DNA from: CALZJC01 sp041574955
GTDB taxonomy: Bacteria > Acidobacteriota > Thermoanaerobaculia > Multivoradales > JAHEKO01
Assembly (NCBI GenBank): GCA_041574955.1
Contig: JBFGNS010000036.1
Location: 1 to 28,975, forward strand
Direction of reading: 5' to 3'
Length of the DNA stretch: 28,975 bases
Of the stretch, positions 14,411-21,348 are shown piece after piece. The notes beneath the pieces were generated by a model, which was not told the DNA's origin, ran no database searches, and worked only from the letters and a program-made list of their open reading frames with translations. Numbering within the stretch: position 1 is the stretch's first letter; every line of letters starts with the position of its first letter. A program made the position numbers and the translations under genes.

Positions 14411-16339
14411 CTAGTGCCCGCGGCGGGGAGTGTCAATCGCGCCGTCGGCGCTGAGCTCGGCGAGCACGAACCGCCCGTCGTCCCACAGGGTGCGGCGCTC
14501 GAAGCCGGCGAGCGGTCCGCGCTCCAGCCGCTGCCACAGACGCCGGTCGAGCGCGCCGTACACCGGGCGGCCGGCGGCCAGGTGGTAGGCGGCGAGGCGC
14601 GGCATGTCGCGGTAGCCGTCGCGCGAAGGCCGGGCGATGCGCACCCGGCCGTGCTCGATCAGGGCGAAGAACGGGTCGACGAAGTCGGCGAAGAAGAGCG
14701 CGTCGCGGGCCACCAGCGGCGCCACGCCGGCCGCGGTCTCGAGGTTGGCGCGGCGCAGCGCGCGGGCGCGCGGGTAGTCGTAGGTGAACGCCGTCAACGC
14801 CGCCCAGGCGAGCCCCGCGGCAGCCAGCCCGATCGCCGCGCGCGTCGCCCGGCGCCCACCGCGCGCGGCCGCCACCAGCGCCGCCGCCAGGGCTCCGGCT
14901 AGCACCAGCGGCAGCGTCAGCAGACGCCCGGCGTCGTCGCCCGCGGCCAGCAGATAGGCGGCCACGGCGGCGCCGCCGCCCGCCGTCAGCGCCGGCCAGA
15001 CCCCGCCCGCGGCCCGCCGCGCCAGACGGTGGAGCGCCCAGGCGGTGAGGATGGCGGCGTACGGCAGCAGCGCGGTCAGGTAGCGCAGGTTCAGAGCCAG
15101 CCCGCCGTGCCACGAGAACTGTGCGTAGAAGGCGAAGAAGGCCGCCGGCACCACCAGCGCCAGCGCTAGCCGCTGGCGCTCGCGGCCGCCACGCACCAGC
15201 CGCCGGGCCGGCCACAGCAGCACGACCAGGTAGGGACAGCTCTGCAGCAGCGCCTTCTTGAGGCCGCCGGCGTAGACCACCTCGCCGGCCGTGCCGCGCC
15301 GCATCGCCGGCTCGCGGCGGTCGCGGTCGAGCGCCCGAAGGTCGACGCCGAGCGTCCAGCCGCCGCGGGCCTGCTGGAGCGCCAGCCGCCGCCCCTGGGG
15401 CAGCGCCAGAGCCAGCAGCCCGGCCAGCCCGACAGCCAGCCACACGGCGCGGCGCCGGCCGGCGAGCCGGTGCCGCACCGGCTGGCGGGTGAGCGTCCAG
15501 ACGCCGGCGGCGAGCCCTGCCGCGACCGCCAGGAACGGCAGGTAGCGGGCCAGCTCGGGCAGGCCGGTGCCGAGGCCCATCGACAGCGGCGAGAAGATGC
15601 CGAAGCGCTCGAGGTTGACGAGCGACCAGACCGCGAGCGGCGGCAGCGCGCCGGCTACCGCCGCCAGCGCTCGGTCCGGCTGCCACGGGCTGCGGAAGAC
15701 GTACAGCCCGACGACCGCGGCCAGCACCAGCACCAGGTCGAGCCGCACACCGATCCCGAGGCCCGCCGCCATGCCGGCGGCGAGCGCCAGCCAGCGTCGC
15801 CGCGCCCGCCCGGGCTGGTCGATCGCGGCCACCGCCAGGGTTACCGCCCCGAGGTTGAACAGCAGCGCCGTGGCATGGGTCCACGCCGCCTGCGAGTACT
15901 CCCAGGCGAAGCTCGCCGCCACCAGCACCAGGCACGAATCGAGCGCCAGCGCCCGGTCGCCGAACAGCCGCCGGGCCAGCGCGAAGGTCAGTACCACGAC
16001 TCCGGCGAAGGCTGCGGCGTTCAAGGCGAACAGGCCGCGGTAGCCCCAGGCCAGGTAGAACGGCACGGCGAGCGCCGGGTAGAGCACCGGCGGCCGCCCC
16101 ACCAGCCGGCCGTCGTGGGCGACGATCGAGGCCGCGACCAGCTCGGGCGAGGGCAGCTCGCGGTAGCCGTTCCACACCTCGAGGTCGCCGCGCTCGGCGA
16201 GGTTCTTGGCCATCAGGTGGTAGGTCGCCTCGTCGATGCTGAGATAGCCGGGGGTCACCGCCACCAGCGACACCACCAGGTGCGCCGCCGCCAGCGCCGC
16301 CAGCGCGGCTAGCCGCAGCCGGATGGCCGGAGCGCTCAA
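14411..16339 (-). CDS. Multi-spanning GT-C glycosyltransferase (GT39/ArnT-like)
   Basis: The product is 642 aa, with about 11-13 hydrophobic helices. After the first helix comes 'GYLSIDEATYHLMAKNLAE' with D36-E37, the acidic pair that GT-C fold enzymes such as ArnT and PMT use for polyprenyl-phosphate sugars. A soluble region of about 110 residues ends the protein. The only start that keeps TM1 intact is TTG 16339, which overlaps the PAP2 stop (TTGA), the same junction style as elsewhere in this operon. GTG codons near residue 22 are a weaker option. It probably transfers the sugar made by the neighbouring UbiA/PAP2 or GT2 enzymes onto an envelope acceptor. Confidence 0.75.
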   Translation of the reverse strand: MSAPAIRLRLAALAALAAAHLVVSLVAVTPGYLSIDEATYHLMAKNLAERGDLEVWNGYRELPSPELVAASIVAHDGRLVGRPPVLYPALAVPFYLAWGYRGLFALNAAAFAGVVVLTFALARRLFGDRALALDSCLVLVAASFAWEYSQAAWTHATALLFNLGAVTLAVAAIDQPGRARRRWLALAAGMAAGLGIGVRLDLVLVLAAVVGLYVFRSPWQPDRALAAVAGALPPLAVWSLVNLERFGIFSPLSMGLGTGLPELARYLPFLAVAAGLAAGVWTLTRQPVRHRLAGRRRAVWLAVGLAGLLALALPQGRRLALQQARGGWTLGVDLRALDRDRREPAMRRGTAGEVVYAGGLKKALLQSCPYLVVLLWPARRLVRGGRERQRLALALVVPAAFFAFYAQFSWHGGLALNLRYLTALLPYAAILTAWALHRLARRAAGGVWPALTAGGGAAVAAYLLAAGDDAGRLLTLPLVLAGALAAALVAAARGGRRATRAAIGLAAAGLAWAALTAFTYDYPRARALRRANLETAAGVAPLVARDALFFADFVDPFFALIEHGRVRIARPSRDGYRDMPRLAAYHLAAGRPVYGALDRRLWQRLERGPLAGFERRTLWDDGRFVLAELSADGAIDTPRRGH

Positions 16340-17388
16340 GCCGCGCTCGCCGCCGCGCCGTCCGCGGCCGCCGCGGCGGGCTCCGGCGGCGCCGGATCGA
16401 GCCGCCAGGCCGCCCAGTACGAGAGGCTGGCGATCGCGACCCCGGCGTAGCCGTCGAGGGCGTAGTGCCAGCCGGTGACGATCGAGCCCAGGAAGGTCAG
16501 CAGGGTGCCGACGGCCGCCGGCACCAGCAGCGGCCTGGCCTTGCGCCGGATCCACAGCAGCAGCAGCCAGTGGCCGCCGACGTGCAGGCTCGGCATGGCG
16601 GCGATGCCGCGCGTCGGGTTGAACCGCTTGAGGCCGCCGGTGCGCCCCGCCACTACCCGCTGGTAGTTCTGCCACAGCATCTGCTGGGCGGAGCGCGCGT
16701 TGGGCAGCTCGGGCGCGATCTCCTCGAACGTCTGGTGGAAGGCGTACACCGGCCCGAGCGCCGGTAAGGCGAGGTAGATCCACGGTCCCAGAGTCCAGAT
16801 CAGGACCGTGCTGAGCATGAAGCGGCGTCGGGTGCCGGCGTCGGGGAAGGCGCAGAAGAAGGCCAGCCCGAACATCATCGTCGGCAGCCACCAGGCGTAC
16901 CACAGCTCGAGCGGACCGACGAGCGCGGTGCCCTCGACCAGCCGCACCAGGAAGACCGACGGCGACAGGCCGAAGTGCAGCAGCCGATCGACGGCCCACA
17001 GCTCGCCGTCCCACAGCCGCTCGTTGACCAGCGGCACCGAGACCTTGAGCCAGAAGTAGGCGTAGGTGAAGACGAAGCAGGTCAGCCACAGACGCAGCCA
17101 CAACACCAGCCAGGCCGGCCGCAGCAGGCCGGTGAGATACGGCTTGAGCGGCCGGCGGCGGAGCAGCAGGTAGAGCAGGTAGAGCAACGGGCCGCTCACC
17201 AGCACCTGGGCGGTCGGCTTGACCAGCGGCGGGATGGTGTAGACGACGGTGTTCCAGTCGATGCGCAGGCCGCGCCAGCGCAGAAAGCCGACGGCTGCCG
17301 CCAGGCTGATCCAGGCGGCGAGCTCGAACGGGTAGAGCGGCAGCCGCCGCCCGCCGGACGCGCCGCCGTCGCCTCGCGACGCGCTCAC
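16336..17388 (-). CDS. PAP2-family membrane phosphatase (AUR1-like subgroup)
   Basis: The product is 350 aa, with six or more hydrophobic helices. The C-terminal half carries 'GIAAMPSLHVGGHW' (PSLH, H269) and 'GSIVTGWHYALDGYAG' (H308, D312), the second and third motifs of the PAP2 phosphatase fold. This spacing and the 'AMPSLHvG' form match the AUR1/inositol-phosphotransferase-like subgroup. The upstream gene encodes a UbiA-type phosphoribosyltransferase, so a natural role is removal of the 5-phosphate from polyprenyl-phosphoryl-5-phosphoribose, by analogy with Mycobacterium Rv3806c-Rv3807c. This is inference from context. It could instead recycle polyprenyl pyrophosphate. The start is GTG 17388, overlapping the previous stop (GTGA). 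Confidence 0.8.
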   Translation of the reverse strand: MSASRGDGGASGGRRLPLYPFELAAWISLAAAVGFLRWRGLRIDWNTVVYTIPPLVKPTAQVLVSGPLLYLLYLLLRRRPLKPYLTGLLRPAWLVLWLRLWLTCFVFTYAYFWLKVSVPLVNERLWDGELWAVDRLLHFGLSPSVFLVRLVEGTALVGPLELWYAWWLPTMMFGLAFFCAFPDAGTRRRFMLSTVLIWTLGPWIYLALPALGPVYAFHQTFEEIAPELPNARSAQQMLWQNYQRVVAGRTGGLKRFNPTRGIAAMPSLHVGGHWLLLLWIRRKARPLLVPAAVGTLLTFLGSIVTGWHYALDGYAGVAIASLSYWAAWRLDPAPPEPAAAAADGAAASAA

Positions 17389-18257
17389 CCGCGGTACACC
17401 AGCCACAGCACCCCGCTCACCCACAGCACCATATTGACCAGGAACGGCAGGTCGCCGAGGATCGCCTCGGTCGGGTTGCGCTCGCTGTGCCGCTGGTAGA
17501 TCAGGTAGAGGTAGCGGAAGATGCCGAACAGCACGAACGGCATGGTCCAGATCAGATCGCGGGTGTGGAACTTCTCCGCCGTCTCCGGCGACACCGCGTA
17601 GACCGCGTAACCGACCACCGTGCTGGCGGTGACGACGTTGATCATCTGATCGAGGAACTCCGGGCTGTACTGGCTCAGCACGCCGCGCTGCTCGGCGGCG
17701 TCGTCCCCCAGCAGGATGAGTTCGTGGCGGCGCTTGGAGAACGCCAGGAACAGCGCCAGGAAGCTGGTGCACAGGATCAGCCAGGCCGACACCTCCACCC
17801 GCACCGCGAAGCCGCCCGCCAGCACTCTCAGCACGAAGCCGAAGCTGAGCAGCATGACGTCGAGGATCACCACCCGCTTGAGCCCGAGCGAGTAGGCCAG
17901 GTTGGCGGCGAGGTAGGCAGCCAGCGTCGCCAGGAACGCCGGGTTGAGCAGCGCGCCGAGCGCCGCGGCGCCGGCCGCCAGCAGCGCCGCGCTCGCCGCC
18001 GCCACCGCCACCGGCAGCTCGCCGCTGGCGATCGGCCGCAGCTGCTTGCGCGGGTGGTTGCGGTCCTCGGCGCGGTCGCGGATGTCGTTGAACAGGTAGA
18101 TCGCGCTGGCCAGCAGGCAGAAGGCGGCGAAGGCGATGAGCGCGCGGCCGACCGCGACCTCGCTGGTCAGCTCGCGCGCGAACGCCACCGGCGCCAGCAC
18201 GAAGACGTTCTTGGCCCACTGCCGGGGCCGCAGCGAGCGCAACAGCGCGGAGAGCAT
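17385..18257 (-). CDS. UbiA-family polyprenyl-phosphate phosphoribosyltransferase (DPPR synthase-like)
   Basis: The product is 290 aa, the usual length. 'SLRPRQWAKNVFVLAP' at the N-terminus, 'YLFNDIRDRAEDRNHPRKQ' (54-72, the NDxxDxxxD Mg/diphosphate motif) and 'RPIASG' are hallmarks of decaprenyl-phosphate phosphoribosyltransferases within the UbiA superfamily. The second Asp-rich region is 'AYSLGLKRVVILDVM' (121-135). The family moves 5-phosphoribose from PRPP to a polyprenyl phosphate at the inner membrane, the first committed step to lipid-linked ribose or arabinose. A related prenyltransferase acting on another acceptor is less likely because of the RPRQWxKN start. It is the first gene of the operon. 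A TACAAT lies 8 nt before the ATG, with no ribosome site. Confidence 0.85.
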   Translation of the reverse strand: MLSALLRSLRPRQWAKNVFVLAPVAFARELTSEVAVGRALIAFAAFCLLASAIYLFNDIRDRAEDRNHPRKQLRPIASGELPVAVAAASAALLAAGAAALGALLNPAFLATLAAYLAANLAYSLGLKRVVILDVMLLSFGFVLRVLAGGFAVRVEVSAWLILCTSFLALFLAFSKRRHELILLGDDAAEQRGVLSQYSPEFLDQMINVVTASTVVGYAVYAVSPETAEKFHTRDLIWTMPFVLFGIFRYLYLIYQRHSERNPTEAILGDLPFLVNMVLWVSGVLWLVYRG

Positions 18258-18265
18258 CGGCGGCT

Positions 18266-18271
18266 ATTGTA
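18266..18271 (-). promoter_or_regulatory. Possible -10 element (TACAAT) of the UbiA-led operon
   Basis: TACAAT on the minus strand ends 8 nt before the ATG, giving a predicted start of transcription 1-2 nt before the start codon. No -35 match was found. The same hexamer occurs at the same kind of distance before pilD. Confidence 0.35.
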
Positions 18272-18300
18272 AGGACAAACGCCGGCCGGCGCCTCGCTGC

Positions 18301-18331
18301 CGGCCGTTACGGCCGCGGCGGTTGATACACT
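18301..18331 (+). promoter_or_regulatory. Candidate promoter and operator of the carboxylase genes
   Basis: A -10-like TACACT (18326-18331, inside TTGATACACT) lies 30 nt before the small ORF at 18361. A perfect hairpin CGGCCG-TTA-CGGCCG (18301-18315) covers where the -35 box would be, so it could be a repressor site. The 150-bp gap also serves the divergent UbiA operon. Confidence 0.35.
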
Positions 18332-18360
18332 CCGCCGGCCCGTCCGCGGGCTCCGCGACC

Positions 18361-18408
18361 ATGACTGCCCACGCCGTCTGCCGCCCCACGGCCCGGGCCG
18401 CGCGCTGA
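18361..18408 (+). CDS. Possible 15-codon leader ORF coupled to the biotin carboxylase gene
   Basis: An ATG at 18361 opens MTAHAVCRPTARAAR. Its TGA overlaps the ATG of the carboxylase gene (TGATG at 18406-18410). It follows the predicted promoter and would feed ribosomes onto the next start, which has no ribosome site. The peptide itself has no recognisable motif. It may only be a translational coupling device, or chance. Confidence 0.3.
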   Translation: MTAHAVCRPTARAAR

Positions 18409-19925
18409 TGCCGGCCGCCGGCCGCCGGCCGCTCGGCAAGGTCCTGGTGGCGAACCGCGGCGAGATCGCCGTGCGGGTGTTGCGCGCTCTGCGCGAGGCG
18501 GGGATCGCCACCGCGGTCGTCTACTCCGATCCCGACCGCCACGGTCTGCCGGTGGTGCTGGCCGACGAGGCCCATCGCATCGGCCCGGCGCCGTCGGCCG
18601 ACAGCTACCTCAGGGGTGAGGCGATCGTCGCGCTGGCGCGGCGGATCGGCGCCGACGCCATCCATCCCGGCTACGGCTTCCTGGCCGAGAACGCCGGCTT
18701 CGCCCGGCAGTGCGCCGAGGCCGGCGTGGTGTTCATCGGTCCGCCGCCCGACGCCATCGCGGCGATGGGCTCGAAGATCGAGAGCCGCCGGTTGATGCGC
18801 CAGGCGGGGGTGCCGGTGGTGCCCGGTGGCGACGAGGCGCTCGACAGCCTGGCGGCGGCGGAGAGCTTCGCCGCCGAGGTCGGCTACCCGGTGATGCTCA
18901 AGGCGGCGGCGGGCGGCGGCGGCAAGGGGCTGCGCCGGGTGCGGGCCGCCGGCGAGCTGGCGGCGGCGTTTCGCGCCGCCCGCTCCGAGGCGCGCGCCAG
19001 CTTCGGCGACGACCGGGTCTACATCGAGAAGTACCTCGAGCGGCCGCGCCACATCGAGATCCAGGTGCTGGGCGACGAGCACGGCAACGTGGTTTCGCTC
19101 GGCGAGCGCGAGTGCTCGCTGCAGCGCCGGCATCAGAAGGTGGTCGAGGAGGCGCCGTCGCCGGTGGTCGACGAGCGGTTGCGCGCGCGCCTGGGCGAGG
19201 CGGCGGTGCAGGCGGCACGCGCGGTCGGCTACACCAACGCCGGCACCGTGGAGTTCCTGCTCGACCGCTCGGGCGAGTTCTACTTCCTGGAGATGAACAC
19301 CCGGCTGCAGGTCGAGCATCCGGTGACCGAGTGGGTCACCGGCCGCGACCTGGTGCGCGCCCAGATCGACGTCGCCCGGGGCGCGGTGCTGGGAGACGAC
19401 TGGCACCGCGTGGTGCCGCGCGGTCACGCGGTCGAGGTGCGGATCTACGCCGAGGACCCGTACCGCAACTTCGCCCCCTCGCCGGGCACGGTGCGGCGGC
19501 TGCGCTGGCCGGACGGCCCGGGAGTGCGCACCGACGCCGGGATCTACGAGGGATCCGAGGTGACGATCCACTACGATCCGCTGCTCGCCAAGCTGACCGT
19601 GTGGGCGGCCAGCCGTGAGCTCGCCCTCGAGCGGCTGGAGCGGGCGCTCACCGAGCTGCGGCTGGAGGGCGTGCGGACCACCGTGCCGCTGTTCCAGGCG
19701 CTGCTCGACGACCCCGACTTCCGCGCCGGCGAGCTGGACATCGAGATGCTCGACCGCAAGCTGGCGGCCGGCGAGCTGCGGCCCGAGCGGCCGGTCGAAC
19801 TGGCCGAGCTGGGCGTGCTGGCGGCGGTCATCGAGCACGTCGAGCGCACCGGGCGGGCGGCCTCGGCGCCGCCGGCGCGGCGCGACCACTGGCGGCAGGC
19901 GGCTCGCCGCGAGGCGCTGCGATGA
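18408..19925 (+). CDS. accC: Biotin carboxylase subunit of an acyl-CoA carboxylase
   Basis: The product is 505 aa. It has an N-terminal biotin-carboxylase fold ('GKVLVANRGEIAVRVLRA', 10-27), an ATP-grasp glycine loop ('AAAGGGGKGLRRV', 166-178), the lid and catalytic region 'EMNTRLQVEHPVTE' (295-308) and the C-terminal 'VRIYAEDPYRNFAPSPG'. All are intact. It carboxylates biotin on the carrier protein encoded next, using ATP and bicarbonate. It is about 50 residues longer than E. coli AccC. With a carrier that has a BT-like N-terminus, this suggests a propionyl- or methylcrotonyl-CoA carboxylase alpha chain split in two, rather than the acetyl-CoA carboxylase of fatty acid synthesis. No carboxyltransferase gene is present in the window. 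Confidence 0.92.
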   Translation: MPAAGRRPLGKVLVANRGEIAVRVLRALREAGIATAVVYSDPDRHGLPVVLADEAHRIGPAPSADSYLRGEAIVALARRIGADAIHPGYGFLAENAGFARQCAEAGVVFIGPPPDAIAAMGSKIESRRLMRQAGVPVVPGGDEALDSLAAAESFAAEVGYPVMLKAAAGGGGKGLRRVRAAGELAAAFRAARSEARASFGDDRVYIEKYLERPRHIEIQVLGDEHGNVVSLGERECSLQRRHQKVVEEAPSPVVDERLRARLGEAAVQAARAVGYTNAGTVEFLLDRSGEFYFLEMNTRLQVEHPVTEWVTGRDLVRAQIDVARGAVLGDDWHRVVPRGHAVEVRIYAEDPYRNFAPSPGTVRRLRWPDGPGVRTDAGIYEGSEVTIHYDPLLAKLTVWAASRELALERLERALTELRLEGVRTTVPLFQALLDDPDFRAGELDIEMLDRKLAAGELRPERPVELAELGVLAAVIEHVERTGRAASAPPARRDHWRQAARREALR

Positions 19926-20425
19926 AGCTGGTGGTCGAGCACCAGGGCCGGACCGACGAGGTGGAGGTGGAGCGCGACGGCGAGCTGTGGCGCGTGCGGG
20001 TCGGCGAGGTCGACTACCGCGTCGACGCGGTGCGGGTCGGCGGCACCGCCCATAGCCTGGTGGTGGACGGCCGCCAGTTCGAGGTCGACGTCGTGCGGCT
20101 CGGTGGCGGCCGCTACGAGGTCAGCCGCGGCGGCTGGCTCGAGGAGCTGACGGTGCAGGACCCGCTGGCCCATCTCGCCAGCCAGGCGCACGCCAGCACC
20201 GGCGCGGCGGGGGTGGCGGTGGTGGCCGCCTACATGCCGGGCCGGGTGGCCGCGGTGCTGGTCGAGGAGGGCGAGTCGGTGACCGCCGGCAGTGGCGTGC
20301 TGGTGCTCGAAGCGATGAAGATGGAGAACGAGATCCAGGCCGAGCGCGACGGCGTGGTGAAGCGGATCTTTGTTAGCCTCGGCGAGGCCGTGGAGGGCGG
20401 CGATCCGCTCTTCGAGCTGGAGTAG
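19922..20425 (+). CDS. Biotin carboxyl carrier subunit of the acyl-CoA carboxylase
   Basis: The product is 167 aa. The C-terminal lipoyl-like domain (about 98-167) contains 'VLEAMKMENEI' with the biotinylated Lys133. The N-terminal region of about 85 residues is beta-rich ('VDYRVDAVRVGGTAHSLVVD') and resembles the BT domain that links carboxylase and carrier in propionyl-CoA carboxylase alpha chains. The ATG overlaps the carboxylase stop (ATGA), so the two subunits are made together. They look like one alpha chain split by a frame change with a new start. Confidence 0.9.
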   Translation: MKLVVEHQGRTDEVEVERDGELWRVRVGEVDYRVDAVRVGGTAHSLVVDGRQFEVDVVRLGGGRYEVSRGGWLEELTVQDPLAHLASQAHASTGAAGVAVVAAYMPGRVAAVLVEEGESVTAGSGVLVLEAMKMENEIQAERDGVVKRIFVSLGEAVEGGDPLFELE

Positions 20426-20427
20426 CC

Positions 20428-20442
20428 GCGCGCGCCGCGCGC
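20428..20442. repeat. GC-only hairpin between carrier and methyltransferase genes
   Basis: GCGCGC-GCC-GCGCGC forms a perfect 6-bp stem in the 29-nt gap. It is an alternating purine/pyrimidine tract and is not followed by T residues. It may slow transcription between the carboxylase and methyltransferase genes, but no function is shown. Confidence 0.35.
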
Positions 20443-20454
20443 CAGCCTAGCCCC

Positions 20455-21348
20455 ATGACCGACACCACCCCGTCGCCGCCCGAGGCCGGCCTCAAGCCGC
20501 CACAGCGCAAGCGCCGCCGCTGGCTGCCGCGCCGGAAGCCGAAGAAGGTCAAGGTCAACACCTCGCTGCGCATGATGCACGAGGTGCTCGGCCTCGAGCA
20601 CCTGCACTTCGGCCTGTGGCAGGGCGAGCCGCTCGACATCGACGGCCTGCGCCGGGCGCAGGAGCGCTACGCGGACTACCTGTGCAGCTGGATCCCGGAC
20701 GGCGTGCGCACCGTGCTGGACGTGGGATGCGGCACCGGCTCGACAGCGCTCAAGCTGCGCGAGCAGGGCTACCAGGTCGAGGGGCTGGCGCCCGATCCGT
20801 ACCTGCGCGAGATCTTCGTCGAGCGAACCGGGCTGCCGTTCCACCTCGCCCGCTTCCAGGATTTCCGGCCCGAGCGCGCCTACGACCTGGTGCTGATGAG
20901 CGAATCGGTGCAGTACATCTGGCTCGACTGGGTGTTTCCGCTGGTGCGGCGGGTGGCGCCGGATGGCCATCTGCTGCTGGCCGACTACTTCGTGGTCGAC
21001 ACCAACGGCGGCCGCGCCGCCGAGAGCGGCCACCCGCTCGACGCCTTCCTCGAGCGCGCCGGGCGGTACGGCTTCGAGCTGCTGCGCCGCGAGGACGTCA
21101 CCGAGCAGACCGCTCCAACCCTCGAGCTGGCGTCGCTGTGGCACGACCGCTACGTCACGCCCGGCTGGCGGATCGTCGCCGACAGCGCCGCCTCCCGCCA
21201 CCCGTTCCTGTTCGGGCTGGCCCGGCGGCTGTTCGGCCGCGGCCTGCAGCGCAAGGTGGACGACGCCCGGCTGCTGTGGGATGCCGAGGTCTTCCGTCGC
21301 GTCAAGCGCTACGAGCTGATGCTGCTCAAGGCCGGCGACACCGCCTAG
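20455..21348 (+). CDS. SAM-dependent methyltransferase with a highly basic N-terminal tail
   Basis: The product is 297 aa. Residues 87-97 ('VLDVGCGTGST') are motif I of class I methyltransferases. 'YDLVLMSESVQYI' (143-155) and 'DGHLLLADYFVVD' are later strands of the fold. The acceptor is unknown. Residues 14-34 contain 12 Lys/Arg, which could bind membrane phospholipid, RNA or ribosomes. This tail precedes the conserved 'NTSLRMMHEVLGLEHLHFGLW' start of the catalytic region. It lies 29 nt after the carboxylase subunits on the same strand, so it may be co-transcribed, but no link in function is evident. Its stop codon interlocks with that of the converging heptosyltransferase gene. Confidence 0.75.
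   Translation: MTDTTPSPPEAGLKPPQRKRRRWLPRRKPKKVKVNTSLRMMHEVLGLEHLHFGLWQGEPLDIDGLRRAQERYADYLCSWIPDGVRTVLDVGCGTGSTALKLREQGYQVEGLAPDPYLREIFVERTGLPFHLARFQDFRPERAYDLVLMSESVQYIWLDWVFPLVRRVAPDGHLLLADYFVVDTNGGRAAESGHPLDAFLERAGRYGFELLRREDVTEQTAPTLELASLWHDRYVTPGWRIVADSAASRHPFLFGLARRLFGRGLQRKVDDARLLWDAEVFRRVKRYELMLLKAGDTA

Noticed and set aside
14411..17101. 896-codon frame suggesting a longer glycosyltransferase
   Set aside because: The first 250 codons are a shadow of the PAP2 gene. The real protein starts at TTG 16339, at the PAP2 stop.
18264..19889. 541-codon minus frame opposite the biotin carboxylase
   Set aside because: It shows no motif and has His/Arg/Gln-rich shadow composition. The plus strand carries complete biotin carboxylase motifs.
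20428..20442. GC hairpin as an intrinsic terminator after the carrier gene
   Set aside because: No T-run follows, and the next gene starts 12 nt later on the same strand.
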